64,000 nt of DNA. It comes from Acidimicrobiaceae bacterium. GTDB taxonomy: Bacteria > Actinomycetota > Acidimicrobiia > Acidimicrobiales > RAAP-2. The notes beneath the pieces are model-generated. The model ran no database searches. It was not told the origin of the DNA and saw nothing but the letters and a program-made list of their open reading frames with translations. Positions 1 through 13,697 of this stretch are shown here, in pieces. Each line of letters begins with the position of its first letter. Positions within the stretch are counted from its first letter, which is position 1. The stretch lies in contig PLWZ01000087.1 of the NCBI GenBank assembly GCA_003151235.1, forward strand, positions 113,820-177,819, in the 5' to 3' direction. Made by a program: the position numbers and the translations under genes.

Positions 1-2
1 TC

Positions 3-383
3 CGGGTCGCCCTCTCCGACGGCGAGGTCGAGCTGGCGCCGGACGAGGTGGACCTGCGCATTCAGGGGCAGGAGGGCTACGCCGTCTCGCGTGAGGGCGG
101 CGAGGTTGTCGCTCTCGACGTCGCGCTCGACGACGATCTGCGCCTGCGGGGACTGCTCCGCGACGTCATCCGTCAGGTTCAGGACCTCCGAAAGGAGGCC
201 GGGCTGGAGGTGACCGATCGCATTCGGCTCACCTTGACCGGTGCCGATCGCCTCGAGCCGCTCTTCGACCAGCTGGGCCGCGAGGTGCTCGCCGTGGAGG
301 TGATCAGCGGAACGGGCCCCGGTCCGGGGTCCCCGCTCGAACTGGGCGAGGACCCCGGTCTGGCCTGGATCGAACGCTCCTAG
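3..383 (+). CDS. ileS: Isoleucyl-tRNA synthetase, C-terminal end (partial)
   Basis: The reading frame is open from the left edge and ends at TAG 381-383, so only about the last 126 residues are present. They match the C-terminal part of class I isoleucyl-tRNA synthetases downstream of the anticodon-binding helices: the stretch LRGLLRDVIRQVQDLRKEAG followed by a beta-rich tail. The full enzyme charges tRNA-Ile in the cytoplasm. Catalytic HIGH and KMSKS motifs would lie outside the window, so the identification rests on the tail alone. The gene converges on the minus-strand gene that ends at 630; I see no gene in the 246 bases between them. Confidence 0.8.
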   Translation, partial: RVALSDGEVELAPDEVDLRIQGQEGYAVSREGGEVVALDVALDDDLRLRGLLRDVIRQVQDLRKEAGLEVTDRIRLTLTGADRLEPLFDQLGREVLAVEVISGTGPGPGSPLELGEDPGLAWIERS

Positions 384-629
384 GCATCGGGTAGTGGGTC
401 ATTTTTCAACCCTCCGCGTACATTGGGCTTTACGTCGGAAGCTCCGGAGAGCAGTTTCACGCCCCCTCCTACCGAGGGACCGACGGTTGATGTTGAAATA
501 GAGCCTGGATTGCGGCTGTGACAAATCAAGTTGACTCACTAAACAGGCATCGCGCGCGGCCGATGAGCCCGCGGGCTCCGACGGCATCACGTTCGAAGAG
601 CTGCGGGCAATCCTCCCCGGGTCTGGGCG

Positions 630-2552
630 TCAGCCCCGGAGAGCGATTCGGGAGACCTCCACTGCGACGTCGAGGGAGTGTGAGCCCCCGCCACCCACCA
701 CCGAGCCCCGCACCGGCGATACGTCCTGGTAGTCACGGCCCCAGGCCGTTGTGACGAGCTCCTCGCACACCATGAGATCGTTCGTCGGATCGAGGTCGAG
801 CCAGCCCCAACCGGGTAGGTAGACCGACGCCCAGGCGTGCGACGCGTCCGCCCCGGTGAGCTGCCCGGTCTCGATGTACCCGCTCACGTAGCGCCCCGCG
901 AGGCCGACGGAGCGCAGGCACCCGACGGCCAGGTGAGCGAAGTCCTGGCAGACGCCACGTCTCGCCTCGAACACCTCGAGGAGCGGTGTCGTGATCGAGG
1001 TGTACCCGGGCTCGTAGGCGAAGTCCCGGTGGATCCGGCCGCAGAGCTCGCGGACGGCTTCGACGACGGGACGATGCTCGGCAAACGACTCGGCTGCGTA
1101 CGCCGCCAGATCGACGGAGATCGGGACCAGGCGCGACGGTGACCGGAAGGCCTGGGCGGCGCGGGCGTCCATGCGGTGGTCACGGTCCAGGATCGAGACG
1201 ACGGACTCCCACGGCGGCCCGGTGGGCGGCTCCGAGGCGGCGAACAGCTCGACGTCGCTTGTGGCCGTGATTGACAGCTCATCGAACGGCCCGAGGACAT
1301 CGAACGTGGACACGTGGTTGCCGAATGGGTCGACGAGCTCGGTGCGCATCCCGGTTGCCGGTGAGATTTCGATCGAGTGTCCGAGCACGCGTTGGCGGGT
1401 GGTGTTGCGGGGGCGGAGGTGGACCTCGTTGTGCGCAGCGTCGGCTGGGGCTTCGTAGCGGTAGGAGCTCCGGTGCACGACCCGGTAACGCCTGATGACC
1501 GGTGGCCGCCCGCCCCTGGTGTGAACCCTCGATCGGCTCGCGTCCGGCATGTCGGAAGCGCCGAGATGTTCGGCCGGCTCGATCGTTGGCTCAACGAAAA
1601 GCGACGACTCGATCTTCTTGTGGATGTCGGCGATGAGGCCGCCCAGCGCCTCGAGGTGGTCCTCCAACCGGGACGGCGTGAAGCCGGTCACGACTGTGCC
1701 CGTCACGAAGACAGACGCGTCGGTGCACGCCGCCAGGGCCTCCTCGTTGTTCGGCAGCTCCTTCAGGTATTGGCGGACCTGGGCCAGACAGGACGCGACC
1801 GTCCTCGGGAGTGCCTCGTCCTGGAGCAGGAACTCGACCACCGACCCGCCGCCCGGGCGGGCCGGCATCGCCCGGCGGTATTGCTGGTGCGCGGCCAGGG
1901 ACTTCAACACCGACATCGCCCGGATGTGGTCGTAGGGGTCCGAATCGGCCAGCGCGCTCTCCGCACGGACGGAGAGGAATCGGCACGTGAGGTCGGCCCG
2001 CTCCAGGTGCTGGCCGATGCGAGTGAGCGCCATCGCGGCGTCGCGTCGCATCGTCCCCCAGAGCGCTCCGTTGATCCGCTGACAATCGGCGATGGTTCGG
2101 CGCAGCCACCGGACCCGTTCCTCGCGCCCCAACATCGTGCGGCGCTGCTCCCGCAGGTTCAGCCACAGCCCGTTGCACAGCTCCCACGCCTCCCGGGGTA
2201 TCGATGGTCGGGCCGATCGGAATGCTTCTCGGACGTTGGTGACTGTCGCGAACACGCTGGCCGGGTTCTTCGGGGAGCACAGGAGGAACTCGACGACGTC
2301 CGCCTCGGGTGCCGAACCCGCTTCCGTTCTGCCGCGCCGACCCCGGGCCATGACCGGGTAGCACTCCACGAACTCCTGCTCGAGGCCGGCGATCGCCAAG
2401 AGGGGCGCCCAACCGATGTCCTCGCCGACCGGCAGGTCGACGTGCGTGTCCCCGTGGACGAGCACGATGCGCGCCATGTCCTCGGCCCGCTCGAGGTTGC
2501 GGCCGGCCCAGTAGAGCGACTCGGCCGTTCGGCGGAGCAGGGTCTGGCTCAC
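630..2552 (-). CDS. Alpha-E domain / transglutaminase-like fusion protein
   Basis: Residues 1 to about 310 form an alpha-E (DUF403-type) helical domain, recognised by SLYWAGRNLERAEDMARI near the start. After a linker rich in charge and proline comes a bacterial transglutaminase N-terminal beta domain from about 345 (RRYRVVHRSSYRYE). A transglutaminase core follows with a Cys-His-Asp triad at about C535 (RRGVCQDFAHL), H572 (ASHAWASVYLP) and D588 (LDPTND). The two halves are usually separate genes in the alpha-E/ATP-grasp operon; here they form one 640-residue frame. GTG 2552 is preferred over GTG 2561 because GGAGAG lies nine bases upstream of it. It is 40 bases downstream of the ATP-grasp gene and probably cotranscribed. 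The substrate is unknown; peptide ligation and amide hydrolysis are plausible. Confidence 0.85.
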   Translation of the reverse strand: MSQTLLRRTAESLYWAGRNLERAEDMARIVLVHGDTHVDLPVGEDIGWAPLLAIAGLEQEFVECYPVMARGRRGRTEAGSAPEADVVEFLLCSPKNPASVFATVTNVREAFRSARPSIPREAWELCNGLWLNLREQRRTMLGREERVRWLRRTIADCQRINGALWGTMRRDAAMALTRIGQHLERADLTCRFLSVRAESALADSDPYDHIRAMSVLKSLAAHQQYRRAMPARPGGGSVVEFLLQDEALPRTVASCLAQVRQYLKELPNNEEALAACTDASVFVTGTVVTGFTPSRLEDHLEALGGLIADIHKKIESSLFVEPTIEPAEHLGASDMPDASRSRVHTRGGRPPVIRRYRVVHRSSYRYEAPADAAHNEVHLRPRNTTRQRVLGHSIEISPATGMRTELVDPFGNHVSTFDVLGPFDELSITATSDVELFAASEPPTGPPWESVVSILDRDHRMDARAAQAFRSPSRLVPISVDLAAYAAESFAEHRPVVEAVRELCGRIHRDFAYEPGYTSITTPLLEVFEARRGVCQDFAHLAVGCLRSVGLAGRYVSGYIETGQLTGADASHAWASVYLPGWGWLDLDPTNDLMVCEELVTTAWGRDYQDVSPVRGSVVGGGGSHSLDVAVEVSRIALRG

Positions 2553-2592
2553 GGTTGGCACCTCTCCATCGAGATTCGTTCGATCGTCATCC

Positions 2593-4131
<1,539 letters not shown>

Positions 4132-4305
4132 GGTCACCGGTATAGCCAATCCGAAGGTCCAACCGGTTGCCGCCGGGTTTCGTCCCTGTGAATCCTTTCC
4201 CGGTAGGCACGACGCCGGCCGCGGCCGAGTTGGGCGTTCGGAACCTCCCTGGTCAGCGGGCCGAGCCGGACGAACGCTCTGGCGAAGGCGGTAAGGTCGT
4301 GGGGG

Positions 4306-4425
4306 ATGGCAGAGGGGTCGCACCACAAGGTCGTCAAGCCGGTGGCAGCGGTGGTCGGGGTCGTCGCCACTATGGCCAGCATCTGGTGGTTCGCGCTCCG
4401 GCCGCGTCGCAAGCCGAAGGATTGA
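4306..4425 (+). CDS. Small single-pass membrane protein, 39 aa (hypothetical)
   Basis: A short frame encodes 39 residues. A polar start (MAEGSHHKVVK) is followed by one hydrophobic segment of about 18 residues (PVAAVVGVVATMASIWWFAL) and a strongly basic tail (RPRRKPKD). This is a plausible one-pass membrane protein with the basic tail in the cytoplasm. Purine-rich bases lie upstream of ATG 4306 (gtaagg, about ten bases away). It sits 36 bases before the succinate-semialdehyde dehydrogenase and diverges from the ATP-grasp gene. No family is recognised. It could be spurious; the hydrophobic/basic organisation is the main argument for it. Confidence 0.4.
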   Translation: MAEGSHHKVVKPVAAVVGVVATMASIWWFALRPRRKPKD

Positions 4426-4461
4426 CGGCGGCGCCCGTCGCGCCGCTGTAGCGAGAACCCG

Positions 4462-5826
4462 ATGGCCTTCACGACGGTGAACCCGACGACCGGCAAGGTT
4501 GAGGCAACCTTCGATCAGCACACCCCCGCCGAGGTCGAGGCCCTGGTGGAACGGGCCGCCCGCACGTTTTCGACCTATCGCCACACCTCGTTCGCCGAGC
4601 GGGCCGGGTGGATGCGGGCTGCGGCCGACCTCTACGACGCCGAGCAGCCGGACATCGCCCGGGTGCTCACCACCGAGATGGGCAAGACCTTCTCGGCGGC
4701 CAAGGCCGAGGTGGCCAAGTGCGCGCTGTGCATGCGCTGGTACGCCGATCACGCAGAGGGATACCTCGCCGACGAAGTGGTCGAGTCGGGTGCCGGGCGA
4801 TCGTTCATCCGCTTCGAGCCGCTCGGCCCGGTGCTCGCAGTGATGCCGTGGAACTTCCCGTTGTGGCAGGTCATCCGATTCGCCGCCCCGGCGCTCATGG
4901 CCGGGAACGTCGGGTTGCTCAAGCACGCCTCGAACGTCCCCCAGTCGGCACTCCTCATCGAAGACGTGTTCCGCCGGGCCGGATTCCCCGACGGGGCGTT
5001 CGCGACGCTGCTCGTCCCGTCCGGCGACGTTGCCGGTCTCATCGCTGACGACCGGATCGTCGCGGTGACCCTCACCGGGAGCGAGGCCGCAGGCCGCAGC
5101 GTCGGCGAGGCGGCCGGCAAGGCGCTGAAGAAGTGCGTGCTCGAGCTCGGCGGTTCGGACCCGTTCGTGATCCTGGCCTCGGCGGACGTCGAGCGGGCGG
5201 CCCAGATGGCGGCGACGGCCCGGGTGTTGAACAACGGCCAGTCCTGCATCGCGGCCAAGCGATTCGTGGTCGTCGATGCCGTCGCGGACCGGTTCATCCC
5301 GAAGTTCATCGACGCGATGGCGGGCCTTCGGGTGGGTGACCCCTTCGACACGGCCACCGATGTTGGTCCGCTGGTCTCGGAGGCCCAGCGGGCCGAGATC
5401 GCGTCCCAGGTCGACGACGCGCGGAAGTTGGGCGCCGTCGTGGCGTGCGGCGGCGAGGTCCCCGACGGCGTCGGGTGGTTCTACCCTCCAACGGTCCTGA
5501 CCGGCGTGACGCCCGGGATGCGCGCGTACGAAGAGGAGCTGTTCGGGCCGGTCGCCATCGTGGAGCCGGTGGCGGACATCGACGAGGCCATCGCCGTCGC
5601 GAACCGGACCACCTTCGGCCTCGGGTCGAGCGTGTGGGCCACCGACCCGGAGGAACAGCGCCGCTGTATCGAGGAGATCGAGGCCGGCATGGTGTTCGTG
5701 AACGCGATGGTGGTGTCGACGCCCGAGCTGCCCTTTGGCGGGATCAAGCGTTCCGGGTACGGGCGGGAGCTGTCGCACCTCGGGATCCGCGAGTTCTGCA
5801 ACGCCAAGTCCGTCTGGGTGGCGTGA
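4462..5826 (+). CDS. gabD: NAD(P)-dependent succinate-semialdehyde dehydrogenase
   Basis: A 454-residue aldehyde dehydrogenase of the short succinate-semialdehyde type (about 455 aa is usual). Visible motifs are the PWNFPLWQVIR segment near residue 130, LTGSEAAGRSVGE, the general-base Glu in CVLELGGSDPF near 233, and the nucleophilic Cys in NNGQSCIAAKRF near 268. The terminal FGGIKRSGYGREL is typical. It would oxidise succinic semialdehyde to succinate, the last step of GABA degradation, in the cytoplasm. The exact aldehyde cannot be fixed from sequence alone. The next gene begins 11 bases after its stop, so the two may be cotranscribed. Confidence 0.85.
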   Translation: MAFTTVNPTTGKVEATFDQHTPAEVEALVERAARTFSTYRHTSFAERAGWMRAAADLYDAEQPDIARVLTTEMGKTFSAAKAEVAKCALCMRWYADHAEGYLADEVVESGAGRSFIRFEPLGPVLAVMPWNFPLWQVIRFAAPALMAGNVGLLKHASNVPQSALLIEDVFRRAGFPDGAFATLLVPSGDVAGLIADDRIVAVTLTGSEAAGRSVGEAAGKALKKCVLELGGSDPFVILASADVERAAQMAATARVLNNGQSCIAAKRFVVVDAVADRFIPKFIDAMAGLRVGDPFDTATDVGPLVSEAQRAEIASQVDDARKLGAVVACGGEVPDGVGWFYPPTVLTGVTPGMRAYEEELFGPVAIVEPVADIDEAIAVANRTTFGLGSSVWATDPEEQRRCIEEIEAGMVFVNAMVVSTPELPFGGIKRSGYGRELSHLGIREFCNAKSVWVA

Positions 5827-5836
5827 TCGCCCGGCG

Positions 5837-7030
5837 GTGACCAGCACCGAAGCTCCCCCGGTCGCCTACCTCGACCACGCAGCCACGTCGCCGGTCCGCC
5901 CCGAGGTGATCGAGGCGATGGCGCCGTTCGCCGCCGAGCGCTTCGGCAACGCCTCGGGCTCGCACCGGATGGCGCGGGACGCCCGGGTCGCCGTCGAAGA
6001 GGCACGCGAGCGGGTCGCACATGTGCTCGGCGCCGATCCGACCGAGATCGTGTTCACGTCGGGGGGGACCGAGTCCGACAACCTGGCCGTCCTCGGGACA
6101 CTGGCCGACCGGGCCAGATCCGGGGAGACCATCGGGGCCGTGTGCTCGGCGATCGAACACGCCGCGGTGCTCGAGCCGATGCGCGCGGCGGCGTGTGGCG
6201 CAGCGGCGGTGCTGGGCGTCGGGGCGGTGACGCTGGACGAGGTCGGCGTGTCGCCCGACGGTGTCATCGATCTCGACCGCCTGGCCGAGGTCCTCGGCAC
6301 CCAGACCGTGCTCGTGTCGGTGATGACGGCGAACAACGAGGTCGGAACCATCCAGCCGATCCAGTCGGTGGCCGACGTGGTTCGCCGGTATGCCCCGGTC
6401 GCGGCGCTCCACACCGACGCCGTGCAGGCGGCTCCCTATGTGGACCTGGCCGCGCTCACCGGCGCCTGCGACCTGGTGTCGGTGAGCGCCCACAAGCTCG
6501 GGGGCCCGAAGGGGGTCGGGGCGCTGGTCGTCCGCGCCCCGAACCAGCTCCTGCCGCTGCTGCGCGGGGGCGGCCAGGAGCACGAGCGCCGGAGCGGGAC
6601 CCACGACGTCGCCGGCATCGTCGGACTCGCAGCGGCGCTGCGTGTCGCCAACGCGACCCGCGCCGCCGAGGTGTCCCGGGTGGGTGCCCTCCGCGACCGG
6701 CTCGCCGACGCGCTGCGCTGCGCCGTGCCCAACACCGTCGAGACTGCGTCGCGCTCGGCGGTCCTGCCGGGCCACAGCCATCTCCGGTTCGCGGCAGTCG
6801 AGCAGGAGGAGCTCTTGGTGCTGCTCGACCGGGGCGGGGTGTGCGCATCGGCCGGCTCGGCCTGTGCCAGCGGGGCGATCGAGCCCAGCCATGTGCTGGT
6901 GGCCATGGGGGTGTCGCCCGACGACGCCGGCAGCGCCATCCGGTTCAGCCTCGGGCACACGAGCACCGAGGCCGAGGTCGATCAGGCCGTGGACGTCGTG
7001 GCCAACGCCGTCGCACGGCTCAGGCGCTGA
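5837..7030 (+). CDS. Cysteine desulfurase (NifS/IscS type)
   Basis: A 397-residue pyridoxal-phosphate enzyme that removes sulfur from cysteine as an enzyme-bound persulfide for thionucleosides and Fe-S clusters. Seen directly: YLDHAATSPVRPEV at residue 11, the GGTESDNLA cofactor segment, the PLP-binding lysine at K220 (VSAHKLGGPKG), and the mobile catalytic Cys at C343 in SAGSACASG. GTG 5837 is chosen because the conserved N-terminus starts right after it; a longer frame overlapping gabD has no homology. It precedes mnmA by 50 bases, which fits a role as the sulfur donor for tRNA 2-thiolation. Confidence 0.9.
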   Translation: MTSTEAPPVAYLDHAATSPVRPEVIEAMAPFAAERFGNASGSHRMARDARVAVEEARERVAHVLGADPTEIVFTSGGTESDNLAVLGTLADRARSGETIGAVCSAIEHAAVLEPMRAAACGAAAVLGVGAVTLDEVGVSPDGVIDLDRLAEVLGTQTVLVSVMTANNEVGTIQPIQSVADVVRRYAPVAALHTDAVQAAPYVDLAALTGACDLVSVSAHKLGGPKGVGALVVRAPNQLLPLLRGGGQEHERRSGTHDVAGIVGLAAALRVANATRAAEVSRVGALRDRLADALRCAVPNTVETASRSAVLPGHSHLRFAAVEQEELLVLLDRGGVCASAGSACASGAIEPSHVLVAMGVSPDDAGSAIRFSLGHTSTEAEVDQAVDVVANAVARLRR

Positions 7031-7080
7031 ACCTCGGGCCGGGTGCGGTAGCCCGCGAGCCCCGATGGCAGACTTCGCGG

Positions 7081-10250
<3,170 letters not shown>

Positions 10251-10312
10251 GCCGGTCCGGACGGGACATGCCCGGTGGTCGGGGTCGCCCCCACTAGCCT
10301 GAAGGCGTTCCG

Positions 10313-12262
10313 ATGCCGCTCATCACCGACGCCATCGGCCGAGTCCTCGGGGGGCGCTATCGGCTCGTCTCGCCCCTCGGAGTCGGCGCATCCGCCCAGG
10401 TCTTCCTGGCCGAGGACGTGTCGCTTCGGCGCCATGTCGCGATCAAGATCCTCCAACCGGCGCTCGCCAACGACCAATCGTTCCTGAAGCGCTTCCGCGC
10501 CGAGGCCCGATCGGCCGCCGCGCTCAACCACCCCCACGTCGCCCGGGTGTTCGACTGGGGCGAGGACGAGGGTGGGCCGTACCTGGTGCTCGAGTACCTG
10601 AGCGGGGGGAGCCTGCTCGACCTGCTCGAACGAGGCACGCGGCTGTCGGTCTCCCAGGCCGCCCTCGTGGCCGGGCAGGCCGCCCGGGGGCTCGCCTACG
10701 CGCACGCGCGCGGGCTCGTCCACCGCGACGTGAAGCCGGCCAACCTCCTGTTCGACGACGAGGGGCGTGTGAGGGTCGCCGACTTTGGCGTCGCCCGCGC
10801 GTTGGCCGACGGAGCGTGGACGGAGCCGGCCGGCGCCATGATCGGCACGGCCCGGTACGCGGCGCCCGAGCAGGCCCAAGGACGCCCTCTCGACGGCCGG
10901 GCCGACGTGTACTCGCTGGCCCTCGTGACCTTCGAGTCGCTGACGGGCTACGTGCCCTTCGTCCTCGACACCGCGATGGGGACCCTGGCCGCTCGGATCG
11001 GGGCCACCCTCCCCGGTCACGGCGCGCTCGGCCAGTTACAGCCCGTCCTGAGCGCCGCGGCATCGCCCGAGGCCAGCTCGCGCCCCGACGCGGCCACCTT
11101 CGCCAACCGGCTGGAGGCACTGGCGGCAACCCTGCCCCGTCCCCAGGCCCTTGCGCTGTCGCCCCCGATCCGACTGTCCCAGGGACCACCGACGGTCACC
11201 GGGAACGCCACCCAGGCCATGGACCAGACCGGCGTCATGAACCGCACGGGCGTGATGGGCCCACCGCCCCGCGTGGCCGCCGAGCCCGGGCAGGTCTTCG
11301 ACCTCGATGAATTCGAACCGGCCGGCGGCTCGGGCCGGCCGCCGCGGCGCAGCCGGACCAATCGGTCCAAGTGGCCGATCATTCTCGCGGTGCTGGTTGT
11401 GTTGGCGCTGATCGCGGGCGGCCTGGTCGCGGCGCTCAACAAGGGGGTGTTCACCCCGAGCCACTCGGTCCCCTCGATCACGGGGATGACGCTTACCCAG
11501 GCCCGCCAGGCGCTCGGGAAGGACCACTTCTCGGTTGTCGAGCAGACCCCGGTCACGTCCATCACGGTCAAGGCCGGCTTGATCGTGACCCAGGACCCCT
11601 CCGCCGGGAGCAGCCTGAAGCAGGGGAGCGCGATCCATGTGGCCGTGTCGAACGGCCTGCCGAACGAGAGCGTGCCCTCGCTCCTCGGTCTCGGCTGTGC
11701 CGGGGCGACCCGCCTGCTCGCGGTGAATCACCTGATGGGCATCTGCCCGAGCGCGCAGGCCGGCTACAGCTCGACGGTCCCGGTGGGCCAGGTCATCAAC
11801 TGGTCGTACAACAACAAGCTCAACGCAAAGCACGCCCCCTACGGGGCCACGGTGTTGATCGCGCTGTCCAAGGGGCCCCAACCGAAGATCATCCCGAACG
11901 TTGCCGGCGACACCTACGCGCAGGCCCAACAGGCCCTCCAGTCGTTGGGCCTGACCGCGACCGAGTCCTCGACCCCGTCGACCCAGTACCCGGCCGGCCA
12001 GGTCGACCACACCAACCCGCCGATCGGGTCCGCGGTGGCGCCGGGATCGACCGTGACCGTCTTCGTCTCGAGCGGCCCGCCGACGGTGCAGGTCCCGAAC
12101 GTGAGCGGGGACTCGGTGGGCTCTGCGACGGCCAAGCTGCAGAACGCCGGCCTGTCGGTCGGGAACGTCTTTGGCCCATCGCACGGCACGGTGTTCACCA
12201 CGGTCCCTTCGGCCGGCTCGACCGTGAACGAGGGCTCCTCGATCAACCTCTACACGGCCTGA
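10313..12262 (+). CDS. PASTA-domain serine/threonine protein kinase (PknB-like)
   Basis: A 649-residue membrane kinase. The kinase domain covers about residues 15-275: glycine-rich loop GVGASAQVF, ATP lysine K45 (VAIKIL), catalytic loop VHRDVKPAN, and VADFGVARA supplying the Mg-binding DFG. A disordered juxtamembrane stretch follows, then one hydrophobic segment (WPIILAVLVVLALIAGGLVA) at about 358-378. Four PASTA-like repeats lie outside the cell (for example VPSITGMTLTQARQAL and VPNVSGDSVGSATAKL). Such kinases sense peptidoglycan fragments and control growth and division. The gene is not beside the usual rodA/pbpA cluster. A TAGCCT -10 box lies 12 bases upstream of ATG. Confidence 0.92.
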   Translation: MPLITDAIGRVLGGRYRLVSPLGVGASAQVFLAEDVSLRRHVAIKILQPALANDQSFLKRFRAEARSAAALNHPHVARVFDWGEDEGGPYLVLEYLSGGSLLDLLERGTRLSVSQAALVAGQAARGLAYAHARGLVHRDVKPANLLFDDEGRVRVADFGVARALADGAWTEPAGAMIGTARYAAPEQAQGRPLDGRADVYSLALVTFESLTGYVPFVLDTAMGTLAARIGATLPGHGALGQLQPVLSAAASPEASSRPDAATFANRLEALAATLPRPQALALSPPIRLSQGPPTVTGNATQAMDQTGVMNRTGVMGPPPRVAAEPGQVFDLDEFEPAGGSGRPPRRSRTNRSKWPIILAVLVVLALIAGGLVAALNKGVFTPSHSVPSITGMTLTQARQALGKDHFSVVEQTPVTSITVKAGLIVTQDPSAGSSLKQGSAIHVAVSNGLPNESVPSLLGLGCAGATRLLAVNHLMGICPSAQAGYSSTVPVGQVINWSYNNKLNAKHAPYGATVLIALSKGPQPKIIPNVAGDTYAQAQQALQSLGLTATESSTPSTQYPAGQVDHTNPPIGSAVAPGSTVTVFVSSGPPTVQVPNVSGDSVGSATAKLQNAGLSVGNVFGPSHGTVFTTVPSAGSTVNEGSSINLYTA

Positions 12263-12274
12263 TCGGTCGGTCCC

Positions 12275-12577
12275 GTGAGCACCCGACCCTGCGACCTGTG
12301 CGAGGCCGCCCGCATGACCGACTGGTACCACGAGGATGAGGTCTGCTGGGTCGCCGACTGCGAGGTGTGCGACGTCCCGATGGTCGTCTGGCGTGAGCAC
12401 GGCCCGACGCCGCCCGAGGACGCGGTCGAGCACATGGTGGCCCGCCTGAGCGAGGTGGCCAACGGGAGGTTCGGCGCCGACGGCTGGTCGATCGACCGGG
12501 TGATGCGCCAGATCCCCGATCACTTCCACGCGCACGCGCGCGATCCCAACTGGTGGTACCGGCGCTTCTCGCGCTGA
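12275..12577 (+). CDS. Small Cys-rich conserved hypothetical protein
   Basis: A 100-residue cytoplasmic protein with no signal peptide. The N-terminal half has CDLCEAARM and VCWVADCEVCDVPMVVWREHG, that is CxxC-like pairs followed by an Asp/His-bearing strand resembling the zinc-binding N-terminus of HIT-like proteins; the C-terminal half is Trp/Arg-rich (PNWWYRRF). Metal binding through the four cysteines is plausible (inference). GTG 12275 lies 12 bases after the kinase stop, so it is probably cotranscribed with the kinase gene. I do not recognise a functionally characterised homologue. Confidence 0.7.
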   Translation: MSTRPCDLCEAARMTDWYHEDEVCWVADCEVCDVPMVVWREHGPTPPEDAVEHMVARLSEVANGRFGADGWSIDRVMRQIPDHFHAHARDPNWWYRRFSR

Positions 12578-12584
12578 GCGGCGT

Positions 12585-12590
12585 TACGCT
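12585..12590 (+). promoter_or_regulatory. -10 box TACGCT for a leaderless VOC gene
   Basis: TACGCT matches the actinobacterial TANNNT -10 consensus and ends six bases before ATG 12597, which puts transcription start at or next to the start codon. There is no Shine-Dalgarno sequence before this gene, so a leaderless transcript is the simplest reading. Confidence 0.45.
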
Positions 12591-12596
12591 CCGCTG

Positions 12597-12974
12597 ATGT
12601 TGGAGACAGCGCGGTTCACGGCGTTCATCCCGGTCCGCGACATCGACGTCGCCCGAGCGTTCTATGTCTCGACGCTGGGCCTCACCGTCACCGACGAGAG
12701 CCCGTTCGCCCTGTCGGTCGACGCCAACGGGACGCCGTTGCGCCTGACTCCGGTCCCCGACTTCGAGCCGCAAACCTTCACCATCGCCGGATGGCAGGTC
12801 GCGGACATGGCCACAGCCATCGACGCCCTCATCGAACTGGGCGTCAAATTCAACCGCTACGACGGCATGGATCAGAACGAACGGGCGATCTGGGAAGCGC
12901 CCGGCGGCGGGCTGGTGGCCTGGTTCTCCGACCCGGATGGCAACACGCTGTCTCTGTCGAGCCCCGGCGCGTAA
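12597..12974 (+). CDS. VOC (glyoxalase/bleomycin-resistance) family protein
   Basis: A 125-residue single vicinal-oxygen-chelate domain: FIPVRDIDVARAFYVSTLGLTV at the start, a central strand-helix repeat, and the closing AWFSDPDGNTLSLS that supplies the usual metal-ligand Glu/Asp region. VOC proteins include glyoxalases, dioxygenases and antibiotic-binding proteins; the substrate cannot be set here. The final metal-binding position reads NTLSLS rather than the common NxxxLxE, so classic lyase chemistry may be absent. It begins 19 bases after the preceding stop and has its own TACGCT -10 box. It converges on the DsbA-like gene, six bases apart. Confidence 0.8.
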   Translation: MLETARFTAFIPVRDIDVARAFYVSTLGLTVTDESPFALSVDANGTPLRLTPVPDFEPQTFTIAGWQVADMATAIDALIELGVKFNRYDGMDQNERAIWEAPGGGLVAWFSDPDGNTLSLSSPGA

Positions 12975-12980
12975 AGGCAA

Positions 12981-13601
12981 TCAGTCGAAGAGCGGGGGCC
13001 GGTCCCGGGTCCGCTTCAACTCGAAGAACCCGTCGGTGGCGGTGACGGCCAGCACGCCGTCCCACAGCTTGCCTGCGGCCTCGCCCCGGGGCGCCGGCGT
13101 GACCACCGGGCCGAAGAAGGCGCTGCCGTCGACGCTGATGATCGGGGTGCCGACGTCGATGCCGACCAGATCCATGCCGGTGTGGTGCGAGGCCTTGATC
13201 GCCTCGTCAAACTCCTTGCTCGTGGCTGCCTCGAGGACCGACGCCGGCAGGCCGACCTCAGCGACGGCCTCGGCCAGCGACTCTGGGCTGCGGCTCTGCT
13301 GGTTGTGGAAGCGGGTCCCGATGGCCGTGTAGAGCGGGAGCAGGACGTCGTCACCCCGGTCCGCCGCCGCGGCGGCGCATATCCGCACGGGACCCCAGGC
13401 CTGCTCCAACCTTTGCAGGCGCTCTTCGCTCAACCCCTCCGCCCCGTGCTGGGTGAGGTTCAGGTAGGCGAGGGACATCACGTGCCACCGAGTCTTGACC
13501 GGTCGCACCTGCTCGACCTCGAGCATCCAGCGAGAGGTGATCCAGGCCCATGGGCACACGGGATCGAACCAGAAGTCAACCGCAGAAACAGAGTCGCTCA
13601 T
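12981..13601 (-). CDS. DsbA-family protein, mycothiol-dependent nitroreductase (Rv2466c) type
   Basis: A 206-residue thioredoxin-fold protein with an alpha-helical insertion. VDFWFDPVCPWAWITSRWM at the start, HVMSLAYLN, KASHHTGMDLVGIDVGTPIISVDG and the ending FFELKRTRDRPPLFD match the actinobacterial Rv2466c family, which works with mycothiol. The redox motif reads CPWA: codon by codon TGC CCA TGG GCC, so a resolving second cysteine is absent. This suggests a monothiol mechanism with mycothiol as co-substrate (inference). ATG 13601 is supported by the conserved N-terminus. No signal peptide is seen, so it is cytoplasmic. Confidence 0.85.
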   Translation of the reverse strand: MSDSVSAVDFWFDPVCPWAWITSRWMLEVEQVRPVKTRWHVMSLAYLNLTQHGAEGLSEERLQRLEQAWGPVRICAAAAADRGDDVLLPLYTAIGTRFHNQQSRSPESLAEAVAEVGLPASVLEAATSKEFDEAIKASHHTGMDLVGIDVGTPIISVDGSAFFGPVVTPAPRGEAAGKLWDGVLAVTATDGFFELKRTRDRPPLFD

Positions 13602-13697
13602 GACCGTTCCAACGCCTTGGATCCCGGCCGTGTTCCCTGGTGCGCCTGTGTTTCTTGGGCCAAGGCCTCCACCGTTGGCGGGGCCAAGCCCGCTTCC

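Noticed and set aside
384..629. Possible small gene or riboswitch between ileS and the alpha-E/transglutaminase gene
   Set aside because: Short frames on both strands have no start/homology support, and no recognisable riboswitch core or strong hairpin series could be drawn. The genes on either side converge, so a regulatory RNA is not expected.
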